A model generated the notes under the pieces. It was not told the origin of the DNA. It saw only the letters and a program-made list of their open reading frames with translations, and did no database searches. Of a stretch of 64,000 nucleotides of DNA, positions 1 to 8,730 are shown piece by piece. A program made the position numbers and the translations under genes. This DNA is from SXOA01 sp051004015. Its GTDB lineage: Bacteria; Planctomycetota; Planctomycetia; Pirellulales; Pirellulaceae. Location of the stretch: the NCBI GenBank assembly GCA_051004015.1, contig JBPCKT010000053.1, positions 62,001 to 126,000 of the forward strand. Direction: 5' to 3'. Every line of letters begins with the position of its first letter. Within the stretch, counting starts at the first letter, position 1.

Positions 1-57
1 ATGTGGCGGGACGAACGTGGCGGGCTGTTTGCCTGGGGGAGGCGCGGCTTCGGTCAT
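1..57 (-). CDS. possible 5' end of a minus-strand gene leaving the left edge
   Basis: An ATG read leftwards from position 57 opens a frame that stays open to the window edge (MTEAAPPPGKQPATFVPPH). Its ATGA overlaps the stop of a 36-codon minus-strand frame at 54-164 with a hydrophobic start (MMSSMILLSLFCLMV), which has a weak GAGGA just upstream and could be a tiny exported peptide. Neither is recognisable. This is inferred only from an open frame and the ATGA overlap; sequence left of the window is needed to tell. Confidence 0.2.
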   Translation of the reverse strand, partial: MTEAAPPPGKQPATFVPPH

Positions 58-188
58 GGCGGGCTGGGAAGGAGAGGGGAGCCAGTGGCGTTATCATCGG
101 TGCTGGCACTGGTGAGGTCAACCATCAGGCAGAATAATGACAGCAGAATCATTGAGGACATCATTTCATCCTCGGCCTGCCTTTATCC

Positions 189-1247
189 GTGCGCATCCGT
201 GTTTCATCCGTGGCCCCTAGCTCCCTCCGTCGCGGCCTCACCCGCATCGAATGGGTTGCCATGTTCCTAATGGCGATGCTCCTCGCCGCGCTCATTCTGC
301 CGACGCTGCTGCAACATCGGCAGTCCTCGCGACGGAACACCTGCGAACACCGCCTGACAGACCTGGGCATGACAACTCTGTTTGCCGCCGAGCTCCGGCC
401 GGGAAAGCACTTCCCCGGCTATGCCAACGAGCAAGCCATGGATGCCGCCGGCAAGCGCACCAGGACCGGCTGGCAATTTGATCTGCTGCCGTTCTTGGGG
501 CGGCACGTGGACGTAAACCTGGACGCAGCGCCGCCGGGAGAGCCGCTCAATCCGCTGCAGTTCCTTCCCGGCCCCGAGGAGTTTGGCCCGCGGCAGAAAT
601 TCTATGAGTCGTACGGTCCTCCCGGTCCGGATGCGACTCGCGGCAAAACACCGGTCCTGTACTTTTCCGAATTCATGTGCCCCGACGATCCCCGCAGCCA
701 GGCCGACAAACGGCAGCCGTGGACGAGTTATGTCGCCAACTGCGGAATGCCGGATCAGACGGACCAGAAGAAGCGCCAGAAGTTCCCGCCGGATTGGCCG
801 GCCAATGGCGTCTTTCTCGAACAGTTTGAGAATCGCGACCCCAACAATTTCACGTCGCCGCAATTCGTGGAAGACCACGATGGGGCTTCCTTCACCATGA
901 TGCTCAGCGAGAACCTGGACTCCGGACTCTGGACCGACAGCGACGAAGCCCGCGTCGGCTTCCTCTGGGCCCCCGGCAGCGCGGAGGGCCGGCACACGGT
1001 GGATTGCCCGGTGCTATTCCTCAACCAGGAGCGAGGGACGGGGAACGGCAGCCTCCGCTTCGCCCGCCCCTCCAGCGAGCATCCAGGCGGCGTGCTGATG
1101 ATGTATTGCGACGGCCGCACCAAATTCATCGACCAGCGGATCGACTTCCGCATCTACTGCGCCCAGATGACCCCCGACGGCCAGAACGCCAAGCACGCCG
1201 GCAGCGATAGGCTCTTGGACCCGCCGTACCGGGAGGTCAGAGAGTAG
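189..1247 (+). CDS. DUF1559 family pseudopilin-like protein
   Basis: A 352-residue protein of the large planctomycete DUF1559 family (pilin-like N-terminus, H-X9-DG C-terminus). The N-terminal segment RRGLTRIEWVAMFLMAMLLA (residues about 15-34) is a degenerate type IV prepilin signal: a basic stretch, then G-L-T-x-I-E before one hydrophobic helix. The C-terminal HPGGVLMMYCDG matches the H-X9-DG motif. Family members are presumed membrane-anchored with an exposed C-terminal domain; their role is unknown. The start is uncertain: GTG at 189 lies inside a repeat-like stretch (180-212) rich in ATCCGTG, and GTG 210 would fit the usual short basic leader better. No ribosome-binding site is visible for either. 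Confidence 0.8.
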   Translation: MRIRVSSVAPSSLRRGLTRIEWVAMFLMAMLLAALILPTLLQHRQSSRRNTCEHRLTDLGMTTLFAAELRPGKHFPGYANEQAMDAAGKRTRTGWQFDLLPFLGRHVDVNLDAAPPGEPLNPLQFLPGPEEFGPRQKFYESYGPPGPDATRGKTPVLYFSEFMCPDDPRSQADKRQPWTSYVANCGMPDQTDQKKRQKFPPDWPANGVFLEQFENRDPNNFTSPQFVEDHDGASFTMMLSENLDSGLWTDSDEARVGFLWAPGSAEGRHTVDCPVLFLNQERGTGNGSLRFARPSSEHPGGVLMMYCDGRTKFIDQRIDFRIYCAQMTPDGQNAKHAGSDRLLDPPYREVRE

Positions 1248-1269
1248 AATTCCCAGACACCGAGGGAAT

Positions 1270-1345
1270 GGGACACGGAAAACACGGAGGACACGGCAAA
1301 TACAAAATCCCGCTTTATCCGTGTCCTCCGTGTTTTCCGTGTCCC
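1270..1345. repeat. long perfect inverted repeat, CACGGA family
   Basis: The left arm 1270-1296 and right arm 1319-1345 are 27-base perfect inverse complements around a 22-base loop, so RNA from either strand could form a long hairpin. The arm consists of CACGGA-type hexamer variants. Single arms recur at 18758-18787 and 48353-48382, and a related stretch lies at 180-212. It lies between two same-direction genes and could act as a transcription barrier, though no T-run follows. Confidence 0.9.
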
Positions 1346-1380
1346 AAATTCTTTTGTTCGATTCCGCTTTTCGACTTTAG

Positions 1381-2259
1381 ATGTCCCGTCCAGATCCCAC
1401 GCCGAGCCTTCAACAACTCCAGCACTGGTTGCAAGCCGTCATCATGCACCCCGGCGGCGTGGAAGAATGCGCCAAAGACCCAGGGCCCTCCCTTTCCGCG
1501 CCGCTCGAAGCAATCATCCCCGCCACGAGCAAACAGACGAGCGCCGAGCGATTGGGGGTCTATGCCGCCGCGTACTACCTACGGCTGGTCGATTGCCTGC
1601 GGGAGTTTTTTCCCTGCCTCCGTTTCGCCATGGGAGACGAGGTCTTCGGCGATTTCGCCCTGGCCTACTTGCAGAAGCATCCGTCGCAAAGCTATACGCT
1701 GCATCACCTGGCGGACCAGTTTGCGAACTTCCTCGCTGAAACACGGCCTGTTGAACAGGCCGGCTGGGAAGACTTCTTCGTGGACCTCGCCCGGCTGGAG
1801 CACGCCATCGAAATCGTCTTCGACGCAGAAGGGCCGGAAGAACCCTCTCCCCCTGGGAGAGGGCAGGGTGAGGGTCTTACACTCGCGCCCCTAACTCAGT
1901 CGTCCATCCTCCCCTTTGTCCCGGGCTTTCAACTCCTGGCCTTCCGCTATCCCGTCAGCAGCTACTACACCGCCTGGAAGCACGGCGAAGAGCCGCCGCT
2001 CCCCGGCCCGCAAGCCGAATTCATCGCCCTCTTCCGCCGCGACTACATCGTCCGCCGCTACGAGCTGACCCCAGTTCAACACGCGCTGCTCTCCGCTCTT
2101 CAGGCAGACGAATCCCTGGAACAAGCCCTTGCCGGCATCGCCCCCCAAGCGTTAGCAGCAGGGCGAACGTCCGACGGCCTAGCTGCGAACCTGCGGGAGT
2201 GGTTTGAGGGCTGGACAAGAGCGGGATTTTTTTCTGCGGCCCTGAGAGTCACCTTTTGA
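1381..2259 (+). CDS. DUF2063 / HvfC-BufC N-terminal domain protein
   Basis: A 292-residue protein. Residues about 8-125 match the DUF2063 putative DNA-binding domain of HvfC/BufC proteins: LQHWLQAVI, then ERLGVYAAAYYLRLVDCLREFFP and the LAYLQKHPSQSYTLHHL block. BufC-type proteins usually partner a DUF692 protein (BufB) that modifies a copper-induced peptide; no DUF692 gene is nearby, so a role in such a pathway is not supported here. Residues about 154-167 (PSPPGRGQGEGLTL) are encoded by a palindromic repeat (1843-1879) also found inside the sulfatase gene near 51300, so this part looks like an in-frame insertion between the N- and C-terminal halves. No clear Shine-Dalgarno sequence precedes the ATG. 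Confidence 0.8.
   Translation: MSRPDPTPSLQQLQHWLQAVIMHPGGVEECAKDPGPSLSAPLEAIIPATSKQTSAERLGVYAAAYYLRLVDCLREFFPCLRFAMGDEVFGDFALAYLQKHPSQSYTLHHLADQFANFLAETRPVEQAGWEDFFVDLARLEHAIEIVFDAEGPEEPSPPGRGQGEGLTLAPLTQSSILPFVPGFQLLAFRYPVSSYYTAWKHGEEPPLPGPQAEFIALFRRDYIVRRYELTPVQHALLSALQADESLEQALAGIAPQALAAGRTSDGLAANLREWFEGWTRAGFFSAALRVTF
1843..1879. repeat. in-frame palindromic repeat inside the DUF2063 gene
   Basis: CCCTCTCCC and GGGAGAGGG form a hairpin, followed by a GGGTGAGGGTCTT tail. The same element, hairpin plus tail, lies at 51288-51325 with only a few substitutions. Here it is read as PSPPGRGQGEGLTL without disturbing the frame. Confidence 0.88.
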
Positions 2260-2261
2260 AT

Positions 2262-4004
2262 CTACTTACGAGGCGCATCGAGATTCAGGTCGTACCCTTT
2301 CCACTCGTTGGAGATGTACTGCTGCGGGCCGAAGGTTCCGCCATTGTCAATTCCGTCGCCTCCCACGCTGTAAAGAACAAAGGTCTGTGCCGCGGGACGA
2401 TAGACAAAGGGCTTCTCGCAAAACGGATCGAGCGGAATGCCGGCGAGATATTGGGGTGCCAGCGATCCCAATTCGGGCGGATACTCTCCATGATCTGCAT
2501 GGTAGGCACGTAGAGCCAAGTCGATCATCAGGAGACGGGTCATGCAGATACTTCGATTGACTGCCACCCCATAATGGAAATAACTCAGATTCGCACTCCG
2601 GTCGGTTCCAGAAATCAGCACTTGATCCAAACGAAAAGCCCAACGGTCATTCAGGCTATACCAAAGTTGATCTCTGGTGACGTCGTTATGGTCGCGCGAT
2701 TTCTCAATCGCTTCGAATTCCGCGATGATTTCGCGGACCTTTGGCAATGAAATCCGGTGGCGGATGCGAATGAGATGCGACTCTCCTATAGCGTCAATGG
2801 CCATTCCAAAACGGCCGTGAACCATGAGTCCCTCGTGCTGGAGCATGTTGCCAATGCGAACGATTGCCAGGAGATGTTCGGCTGCCTTGTCGGGATCGGT
2901 CGTTTCGAGGGCGGTTGCCTCGTCATCCAGCATGTGGATGATGTCGCGAGCGGTTCGGATTTCGTCGATCAAGGTTTCGTCATAGTTTTTTCGCCCGCGG
3001 AGATCCGCTTCCCACGGAACCTGAATGAAGCCCGGCTGTTTGGAAAGCTGGATGATCTCAGCGCTCACCGTTCGCGCCTGTGGACCGGAAAGGGATTCAA
3101 GCGTCTCGCCGCGTTCCAAAAGGAGCGGAAACGAGTTTGGACGATCGCGGATTTGCGCCGGGGGCTGCGGATAGGAAAGGAGTTGCAGGTATAGCCAGCA
3201 AATTGCTATGAACCACGCCGCGTAAGGAGCGACACCGGAAGCTTGCCAGAGCCTTCGTCGCATCGGCTTGGTTCCCTTTGGTTGGATCGCTCGCGCCGCA
3301 CCAAAAAATAATGTGAGAAACGCCATGAATATCAGCAACAAAACCAGCAGGTTGTATCCTGCAATATCGTTGGTCCGAAAAAGATAGGGGCCGAAAAGCT
3401 GATTTCCCAGGTCTCCACCGACGAAGTATTGGACCGCTAGTGCGCCGATTCGGTGGAGCCAGTGAAAATACCCTACGGATGCTCCCACCACGAGAATTAA
3501 GACAGCACCGGAAACAACGCGCCGCGGCCCCCGCAGCAAGCCAATCGTCGCCAATGTGATGGCGACCGCGACGACCGCCGAAAGGAGCGTTCCCACCCAG
3601 GGCATCAGCACCTGTTCGCGCAAAAGAGTGCGGGTCATCCAAGCCGCTACTCCGATGACGGCCGTCAGACCAAGCAGGTCGTGGAGGCGAAATTGAAAGC
3701 GAGGCTTGGGTGACGCCACGGCGGTTGAATTGGTCCCCGAGATCCCTGTTCGCCGTTTTTGGAGCCAAGAGAGGAGCAGCCTCTGACAACCTGCCGCCCC
3801 CACGAAGAGCAGCGAAGTGAGGGCAAAGAAAACAAGCGGCTCGTAGGCCCGAATGGGAGCCAAGAGCGCCAGCGCGGCACAAACGGCCCCCGCCCGCCAC
3901 ATCCACGATTGCCGGCCAAACGCCAGCCAATAGCCCAGCAGGCAGTAGATGGCCGCCACGGAGGCGAGCGTCAGGTGAAGGATGTAGGCCGAAAACAGTT
4001 CCAT
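2262..4004 (-). CDS. polytopic membrane protein with pseudopilin-like C-terminal domain
   Basis: A 580-residue protein not assigned to a named family. It has about eight hydrophobic segments in residues 1-290 (for example LHLTLASVAAIYCLLGYWLA and LLVLLLIFMAFLTLFFGAA), a hydrophilic middle, and a C-terminal segment (about residues 495-560) of a recurrent planctomycete type: RLLMIDLALRAYHADHGEYP, then LDPF-x-KPFVYR and LYSVGGDGIDNGG. That tail resembles the C-terminal domain of GspG-type pseudopilins, where it helps form a calcium-binding loop, but no prepilin signal is present. It converges on the DUF2063 gene with only two bases between them. Function unknown. Confidence 0.7.
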   Translation of the reverse strand: MELFSAYILHLTLASVAAIYCLLGYWLAFGRQSWMWRAGAVCAALALLAPIRAYEPLVFFALTSLLFVGAAGCQRLLLSWLQKRRTGISGTNSTAVASPKPRFQFRLHDLLGLTAVIGVAAWMTRTLLREQVLMPWVGTLLSAVVAVAITLATIGLLRGPRRVVSGAVLILVVGASVGYFHWLHRIGALAVQYFVGGDLGNQLFGPYLFRTNDIAGYNLLVLLLIFMAFLTLFFGAARAIQPKGTKPMRRRLWQASGVAPYAAWFIAICWLYLQLLSYPQPPAQIRDRPNSFPLLLERGETLESLSGPQARTVSAEIIQLSKQPGFIQVPWEADLRGRKNYDETLIDEIRTARDIIHMLDDEATALETTDPDKAAEHLLAIVRIGNMLQHEGLMVHGRFGMAIDAIGESHLIRIRHRISLPKVREIIAEFEAIEKSRDHNDVTRDQLWYSLNDRWAFRLDQVLISGTDRSANLSYFHYGVAVNRSICMTRLLMIDLALRAYHADHGEYPPELGSLAPQYLAGIPLDPFCEKPFVYRPAAQTFVLYSVGGDGIDNGGTFGPQQYISNEWKGYDLNLDAPRK

Positions 4005-4442
4005 CGTGGTGGCACCAATTTCTCCAGCTTACACTCAGGCGATCCGCGGCATTTCGCCAGGAAGGCGAGCGAAGTGGAGGGGGTAAACTATTTTCACAAA
4101 TTTGTTCCCGAACTCTTGACTGTGCCAACCCCTGCTGCGTATAAAGAGATAGTCACATTTGTATAGGTCCCTTCGCCGGCGAGGAATCCGACTGGGAATG
4201 GCCGCAGCGCCGATCGCGGCTCCTTGGTATGGGCGAAGATTGGGAGCCGACGGCAATTGTGAATGCAAAAAGGACTTATCAACACCGTCGATTCATAAGC
4301 AGCTTTGGATGTATAAAGAAGGGCCACCGTGAATAAGCACCGTAAAGGATTACGATAGCGGAAGTGGTTATTTTACAAAAGGTTACGACGATGGCCGTTG
4401 ACCTAAGTCCAAGATCGGTGCCCGAAAACAGAGCGTGAAAAC
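4005..4442. other. intergenic region without a recognisable gene
   Basis: This 438-base divergent spacer separates the minus-strand membrane protein from the plus-strand UnbV lipoprotein, so it should carry promoters for both. Short open frames exist, but none has a ribosome-binding site or recognisable protein. I see no tRNA, convincing hairpin or riboswitch fold. Confidence 0.6.
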
Positions 4443-6281
4443 ATGAATAAAATCAAACCTTTCGGGGGGGTGAAGACCGTGAATCAGCCCCTTATCAACC
4501 CGGATGGCTGGGCCGATTTCCTTGGCTGGCCCGTCGGGCTCGTGTTGGCTCTGTTGCTGGCGGGTTGCAGCGGCCAGAACCCTGTGGCCCCGACCGTCAG
4601 GCAGGCGACGGCGGTGGAGGCCGGTCCGTTTTTTGAGGAGATCACGGCTCGCTCGGGGGTCAACTTCCAGCATTGGTGCGGCGATGGTCCCGGCGCGCCG
4701 GGATACTTCTTTCCGGAGGTGATGGGGAGTGGCATCGCGCTTTTGGACTACGACCGGGACGACGACCTGGACATCTTCGTCGTCCAAGGGATGCCGCCGT
4801 CTGCCGTCCCCAGTCGCGCGCCCCAGGGCTTCGCGGCATCCCCCTCCAGCCGACTCTACCAGCAAGTCTCCGCCGGTCATTTTGAGGACGTGACGGACGC
4901 CGCAGGGCTGAATGATCTGGAGCCCTACGGCATGGGGGTCGCAGTCGGGGACGTGAACAACGACGGCTGGCCGGACATCTATGTTTCCAAGTTTGGCAAG
5001 GACCGGCTCTGGCTGAACCGCGAAGGGACATTCCAGGACGTGACCGAAGCCGCTGGAATCGTGAATCCACGCTGGGGAGCCTCTTGTTGCTTCGTTGATT
5101 ACGACCGGGACGGCTGGCTGGACCTATTCGTGGTGAACTATGTCGATTACTTCCCATCGCACCATTGCATTCAGGGGAATGGGACCGAGGACTACTGCCA
5201 TCCCAATGTCTTTGGCGACTCGCCCGCCCGGCTGTTTCGGAATGTCACTGGCCAAGACAAAAGCGATGCGAAAATCAAGGAGCCCCGCTTCGAGGACGCC
5301 AGCTTCGCAACCGGCATCGACGGCAAGCTCGGCCCCGGCCTGGGTGTGCTCGCCGCCGATTTCACGGGCGACGGCTGGATTGACCTCTACGCGGCAAATG
5401 ACGCCAAAGCGAATTTCCTGTGGGTGAATAAACAGGGAAAGACTTTTCAGGACGAAGCCATCGCCGCCGGCGCAGCCTACGATGCGGCCGGCAAACCGCA
5501 GTCGAGCATGGGAGTGACGAGTGGCGACGTGGACGGCGACGGCCGCCGCGATTTATTCATGACCCATTTGGACGGCGAGTACAGCACACTCTATTTGCAG
5601 GTCTCCGTAGGCAACTTTGAAGACCAGACCGCTGCCGCTGGCCTGGCAACGCCGACGATTCCAATGACCGGCTTTGGCACCGCGCTCATGGATCTCGATC
5701 TCGATGGCGACCTGGACCTAGTCATTGGCAACGGCCGCGTGCGCCGGCGCGACGGCGCGGCCCCCGGCAAGGGAGCCGCCTTCTGGCGGAATTACGTCGA
5801 GCGGAACCAGATTTTCCTGAATGACGGCACGGGGGTCTTCGCCGAAGTGGCGGCGGGGACGGACGGCTTTCTGGGGGAAGCGCGGGTGACGCGCGGGCTG
5901 GCGGTAGGGGATCTCGACAACGACGGCGATCTCGACGTGGTGACCTCGGAAGTGAACGGGCCGGCACGCATCTTTCTGAATACCGGCAAGTGGCAGGGAA
6001 GCTGGTTGAGCGTGCGGGCCATCGACCCCCGGTATGGCGAGCGCGACGCCTACGGCGCGGTCGTCACCGTCACGGCGGGGGACAAACGCTGGCAGCGCGA
6101 CATCAACCCCGGCACGGGCTATCTCTCCAGCTCCGATCCGCGGGCTCACTTCGGAATTGGCAATGCCGAGAAAGTCGACAAGATCGAAGTGTTGTGGCCG
6201 GACGGCTTGCAGGAGAAATTCCCTGGCAACGTAGCCACCGGCCGATTGATTCTCCGCCGCGGGGAAGGAGCAAAGCCATGA
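4443..6281 (+). CDS. FG-GAP/VCBS repeat lipoprotein with ASPIC/UnbV domain
   Basis: A 612-residue exported protein. The N-terminus ends in a lipobox (LLLAGC, about residues 37-42), so it should be a lipoprotein. At least seven FG-GAP/VCBS calcium-loop repeats follow, recognisable by DxDxDGxxD cores (DYDRDDDLDIFVV, DVNNDGWPDIYVS, DYDRDGWLDLFVV, DFTGDGWIDLYAA, DVDGDGRRDLFMT, DLDLDGDLDLVIG, DLDNDGDLDVVTS), predicting a beta-propeller. The last 90 residues are an ASPIC/UnbV domain (GAVVTVTAGDKRWQRDI, then HFGIGNAEKVDKIEVLWPDG). Its stop overlaps the ATG of the downstream TPR gene, so the two are translationally coupled. CRTAC1-type protein plus TPR protein is a frequent planctomycete pairing; role unknown. 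Confidence 0.9.
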   Translation: MNKIKPFGGVKTVNQPLINPDGWADFLGWPVGLVLALLLAGCSGQNPVAPTVRQATAVEAGPFFEEITARSGVNFQHWCGDGPGAPGYFFPEVMGSGIALLDYDRDDDLDIFVVQGMPPSAVPSRAPQGFAASPSSRLYQQVSAGHFEDVTDAAGLNDLEPYGMGVAVGDVNNDGWPDIYVSKFGKDRLWLNREGTFQDVTEAAGIVNPRWGASCCFVDYDRDGWLDLFVVNYVDYFPSHHCIQGNGTEDYCHPNVFGDSPARLFRNVTGQDKSDAKIKEPRFEDASFATGIDGKLGPGLGVLAADFTGDGWIDLYAANDAKANFLWVNKQGKTFQDEAIAAGAAYDAAGKPQSSMGVTSGDVDGDGRRDLFMTHLDGEYSTLYLQVSVGNFEDQTAAAGLATPTIPMTGFGTALMDLDLDGDLDLVIGNGRVRRRDGAAPGKGAAFWRNYVERNQIFLNDGTGVFAEVAAGTDGFLGEARVTRGLAVGDLDNDGDLDVVTSEVNGPARIFLNTGKWQGSWLSVRAIDPRYGERDAYGAVVTVTAGDKRWQRDINPGTGYLSSSDPRAHFGIGNAEKVDKIEVLWPDGLQEKFPGNVATGRLILRRGEGAKP

Positions 6282-7612
6282 GCCGCAAACAGCGCGAGCG
6301 GCGAGACGCAGCCGCGGCGCAGAAAGCGACGTCGTCCAGACTGGTCCGGCGGCTGGTGCCGGTGCTGCTCGGCCTGGCCGGGCTGGCCCTGGGGGTCAAC
6401 ATTTATTGGTGGCTCTACCGGCCACAGCTCGAACCGCTGCCGGTGGTGGAGAGCGAGACTCTGGAGCCAGCGGTCAAGGCGCTGATTCAAGGGGCGATTG
6501 CCGAGGTGAGCGCCAACGACTTCTCCGCCAGCGCCTGGGGAGACTTAGGCGCCATTCTTCGCGCCCATGATTTGGCCGCCCCAGCCGAGGCCTGTTACCG
6601 CAATGCGGAGCGGCTGGACACGGCGGATTATCGCTGGCCGTATCTGCTGGGGGTGAGCCTGGCCCCCACCGACGCCGAGCAGGCGCTGGACTGCCTGCGC
6701 AGGGCCGCGGAGCGCAGTGGAAACAAGCCACACGTGCCATTGCGGCTGGCCGAAATGCTCCTGGAGCGGCGGCTGAACGAAGAGGCAGCCGGGCTGGTTG
6801 AGAAAGTGCTGACGCAAGCGCCGTCGAATCCGCGCGGGCAGCTCGCCAAGGCGCGACTCCTGTTTACGGAAGGGAAAATGGAGGAGGCCAAATCGTGGGC
6901 GGTGAAAAGTGCGGGCGGCGCGCAGGACCGGCGAGCGCCTCATCTGTTGCTGGCGCAGCTTTGCCGGCGAACGGGGGACAAGGCAGGTGAAGCTCGCGAG
7001 TTGGCTCTCCTGGAGAAGATTCCCGATGGCGTCACTCCTTGGGAAGATCCGGATGTTGCGGCAGTCCTGGCCCTGCGGCAGGACCGGGCGGCTCGACTGG
7101 CAAAAGCGGAATCGGCCGCACAGATTCTCGCGGCAACTGCTGACGCCCAGGACGGCTCCGCCGCGCTGCAGCTCGCGCGGGCCTATTACCAGCAAAAGGA
7201 TTTCGCCGCTGCCGAAGCCGTCCTCCGCACCATGCTGAAGAAATTTCCCGGCGACGAACGGCTGCACTTTGAAATTGGGGCCGCCTGCTTCCAACAGAAG
7301 AAATATCAGGACGCGGCCCAGGAATTCAGCCGCACCATCGAGCTCAAGAGCGACCATGTCGATGCCCACTACAACCTGGGGCACGCGCAGCTGAGGCTCG
7401 GCAAGAAAGTGGAAGCCCGCGAGGCCTTTGCCGCGGCCGTCCGTCTTCAGCCCAGCCACGCCAACGCCCGCATCAACCTGGCGGACCTCCTGCTGCAAGC
7501 AGGAGAAACGAAGGCAGCCCGCGAGCAGTTGGAAATCGCCGTCAAGCTCGCGCCCCAGGAGCGGCGGACGCGCGAGCTGTTGGAAAAGGTACGGCGCGGG
7601 AGCAAAAAATGA
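6278..7612 (+). CDS. membrane-anchored TPR repeat protein
   Basis: A 444-residue protein starting at the ATG that overlaps the previous stop (ATGA). A basic N-terminus is followed by one membrane helix (LVPVLLGLAGLALGVNIYWW, about residues 24-43), so the rest probably faces the periplasm. Tetratricopeptide repeats fill the remainder; the clearest are in the C-terminal half (ALQLARAYYQQKDFAAAEAV, LHFEIGAACFQQKKYQDAAQ, AHYNLGHAQLRLGKKVEARE, ARINLADLLLQAGETKAARE). TPRs mediate protein-protein contacts, and the coupled UnbV lipoprotein is the obvious candidate partner (inference). The open frame extends upstream to 5990, but that part lies within the previous gene in another frame. Confidence 0.9.
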   Translation: MSRKQRERRDAAAAQKATSSRLVRRLVPVLLGLAGLALGVNIYWWLYRPQLEPLPVVESETLEPAVKALIQGAIAEVSANDFSASAWGDLGAILRAHDLAAPAEACYRNAERLDTADYRWPYLLGVSLAPTDAEQALDCLRRAAERSGNKPHVPLRLAEMLLERRLNEEAAGLVEKVLTQAPSNPRGQLAKARLLFTEGKMEEAKSWAVKSAGGAQDRRAPHLLLAQLCRRTGDKAGEARELALLEKIPDGVTPWEDPDVAAVLALRQDRAARLAKAESAAQILAATADAQDGSAALQLARAYYQQKDFAAAEAVLRTMLKKFPGDERLHFEIGAACFQQKKYQDAAQEFSRTIELKSDHVDAHYNLGHAQLRLGKKVEAREAFAAAVRLQPSHANARINLADLLLQAGETKAAREQLEIAVKLAPQERRTRELLEKVRRGSKK

Positions 7613-7614
7613 AA

Positions 7615-8142
7615 CTATTTCCTCTCCGCGCTCTTCGGCTCTTCCTTTTTCGCGTTTTCCGCCCTTTCAATGGTGCCAAACAAATGTCCCCCGACCTTGT
7701 CATGCTGCCAGGTTCCCGCATAGCGACCCTCGTAGATGACCACGCGCGAGCTGAAGGTTCCCAGGCCGGGGATGGAGAGGTTGGTGAGCGTGATGACCGG
7801 CGTGTCCCCCGCCCATTTGATCTCCAGCGGAATCGGGAACGTCTTGTCGGTGTTGCCATACTTGATGTTGGCCTTAATCAACCACAGGTCCCCTTCGGGA
7901 ATTTTTTGCGCGAGCGTGATGGTGTATTCCTCCTTGGCGGGCGGTTTGTCGTCTTTGCCGGTCACCGTAAACTGGCCCGTCATCTTCGCGCCGGTGAGCG
8001 TCTTCTCCAGATCCTTGATGAGTTGCTCTTGGGTCGGCTTGTCCGCTTTCTCCCCTTCCTTCTTCGTGTCGTCCGCGCCCTGCGCAGCAGCGACGACCCA
8101 GCAAGCAAACGCGAGGGTGAAAATGCAGAGGTACTTATTCAT
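7615..8142 (-). CDS. exported protein of unknown function
   Basis: A 175-residue protein with a clear signal peptide (MNKYLCIFTLAFACWVVAAA, cleavage likely near AQG-AD). The mature part begins with a Lys/Glu-rich linker and continues as a beta-rich domain (KMTGQFTVTGKD, YTITLAQKIPEGDLWLIKA, VVIYEGRYAGTWQHDKVGG). I do not recognise the family, but the pattern is typical of small exported planctomycete proteins. The start at 8142 is chosen because GGAG lies seven bases upstream and the signal peptide begins there. It converges on the TPR gene with two bases between stops and is divergent from the next gene. Confidence 0.75.
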   Translation of the reverse strand: MNKYLCIFTLAFACWVVAAAQGADDTKKEGEKADKPTQEQLIKDLEKTLTGAKMTGQFTVTGKDDKPPAKEEYTITLAQKIPEGDLWLIKANIKYGNTDKTFPIPLEIKWAGDTPVITLTNLSIPGLGTFSSRVVIYEGRYAGTWQHDKVGGHLFGTIERAENAKKEEPKSAERK

Positions 8143-8232
8143 GGCAAATCTCCGACGGCGGAAGTGGATATAAAGAAGCACGCGGCGCGCCGCCTGCCAT
8201 TATATCCCGCCATCTCCCAGGGAGTACTCGTC

Positions 8233-8703
8233 ATGAACACGAATGACCGCCTCGCTCGTCTCGAACGGGAAAGCCGCCGCTGGCGAACCGCGACTGTGCT
8301 GCTGGCAATTGGATTGGGGCTCTGCCTTTTCTTGGGCCAGGCGAAGCCGGAGGCGACCGAAGTGAAGGCGACAAAGTTCGTGCTCGTGGATGAGCAGGGT
8401 GCGCCGCGGGGAACTTTGGCGATGGAAAACGGCGGGCCTGCCCTTGTGCTGACCGACAGCAAGGGGAAGGGGGTCGTCCGCCTGCAAGTGCCGAAGGTGC
8501 CGGACAAGGCGGCTTTTTATCTGAGCGACCCGATCGAATCGACGGACGCCGAGCTGGCGATGACGCAGACCGGACCGGTGCTGCACTTCAACGACCGCGT
8601 CGGCAATCGCATCCGTTTGGCGACCAATGAGCTGAACGCGCCGTTGGCCGCGGTGTACGACGCGGAGGGGAAGAAGGTGTTTGAGGTGACGGGGAAGAAG
8701 TAG
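8233..8703 (+). CDS. small membrane-anchored beta-repeat protein
   Basis: A 156-residue protein: a polar N-terminus with coiled-coil character (NTNDRLARLERESRRWR), one membrane helix (TATVLLAIGLGLCLFLG), then a domain of short beta segments (ATKFVLVDEQGAPRGTLAME, ALVLTDSKGKGVVRLQV, NRIRLATNE, LAAVYDAEGKKVFEV). The recurring V-L-x-D-x-x-G unit suggests a small beta-fold in which each strand pair displays a D-x-x-G turn. Similar short proteins are widespread as hypotheticals; function unknown. GGAG lies nine bases upstream of the ATG. Confidence 0.75.
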   Translation: MNTNDRLARLERESRRWRTATVLLAIGLGLCLFLGQAKPEATEVKATKFVLVDEQGAPRGTLAMENGGPALVLTDSKGKGVVRLQVPKVPDKAAFYLSDPIESTDAELAMTQTGPVLHFNDRVGNRIRLATNELNAPLAAVYDAEGKKVFEVTGKK

Positions 8704-8708
8704 GAGCC

Positions 8709-8730
8709 AGGGGTCAGGGGTCAGGGGTCA
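8709..8730. repeat. short tandem GGGGTCA repeat
   Basis: Three consecutive GGGGTCA units lie at the convergent end of two genes; the first bases of the array include the stop codon of the minus-strand hemW-like gene (TCA at 8714-8716). It may account for slight variability of that protein's C-terminus. Confidence 0.75.

Noticed and set aside
1..270. Plus-strand 89-codon frame starting at base 1
   Set aside because: Composition is low-complexity, there is no ribosome-binding site, and it runs into the DUF1559 gene in another frame.
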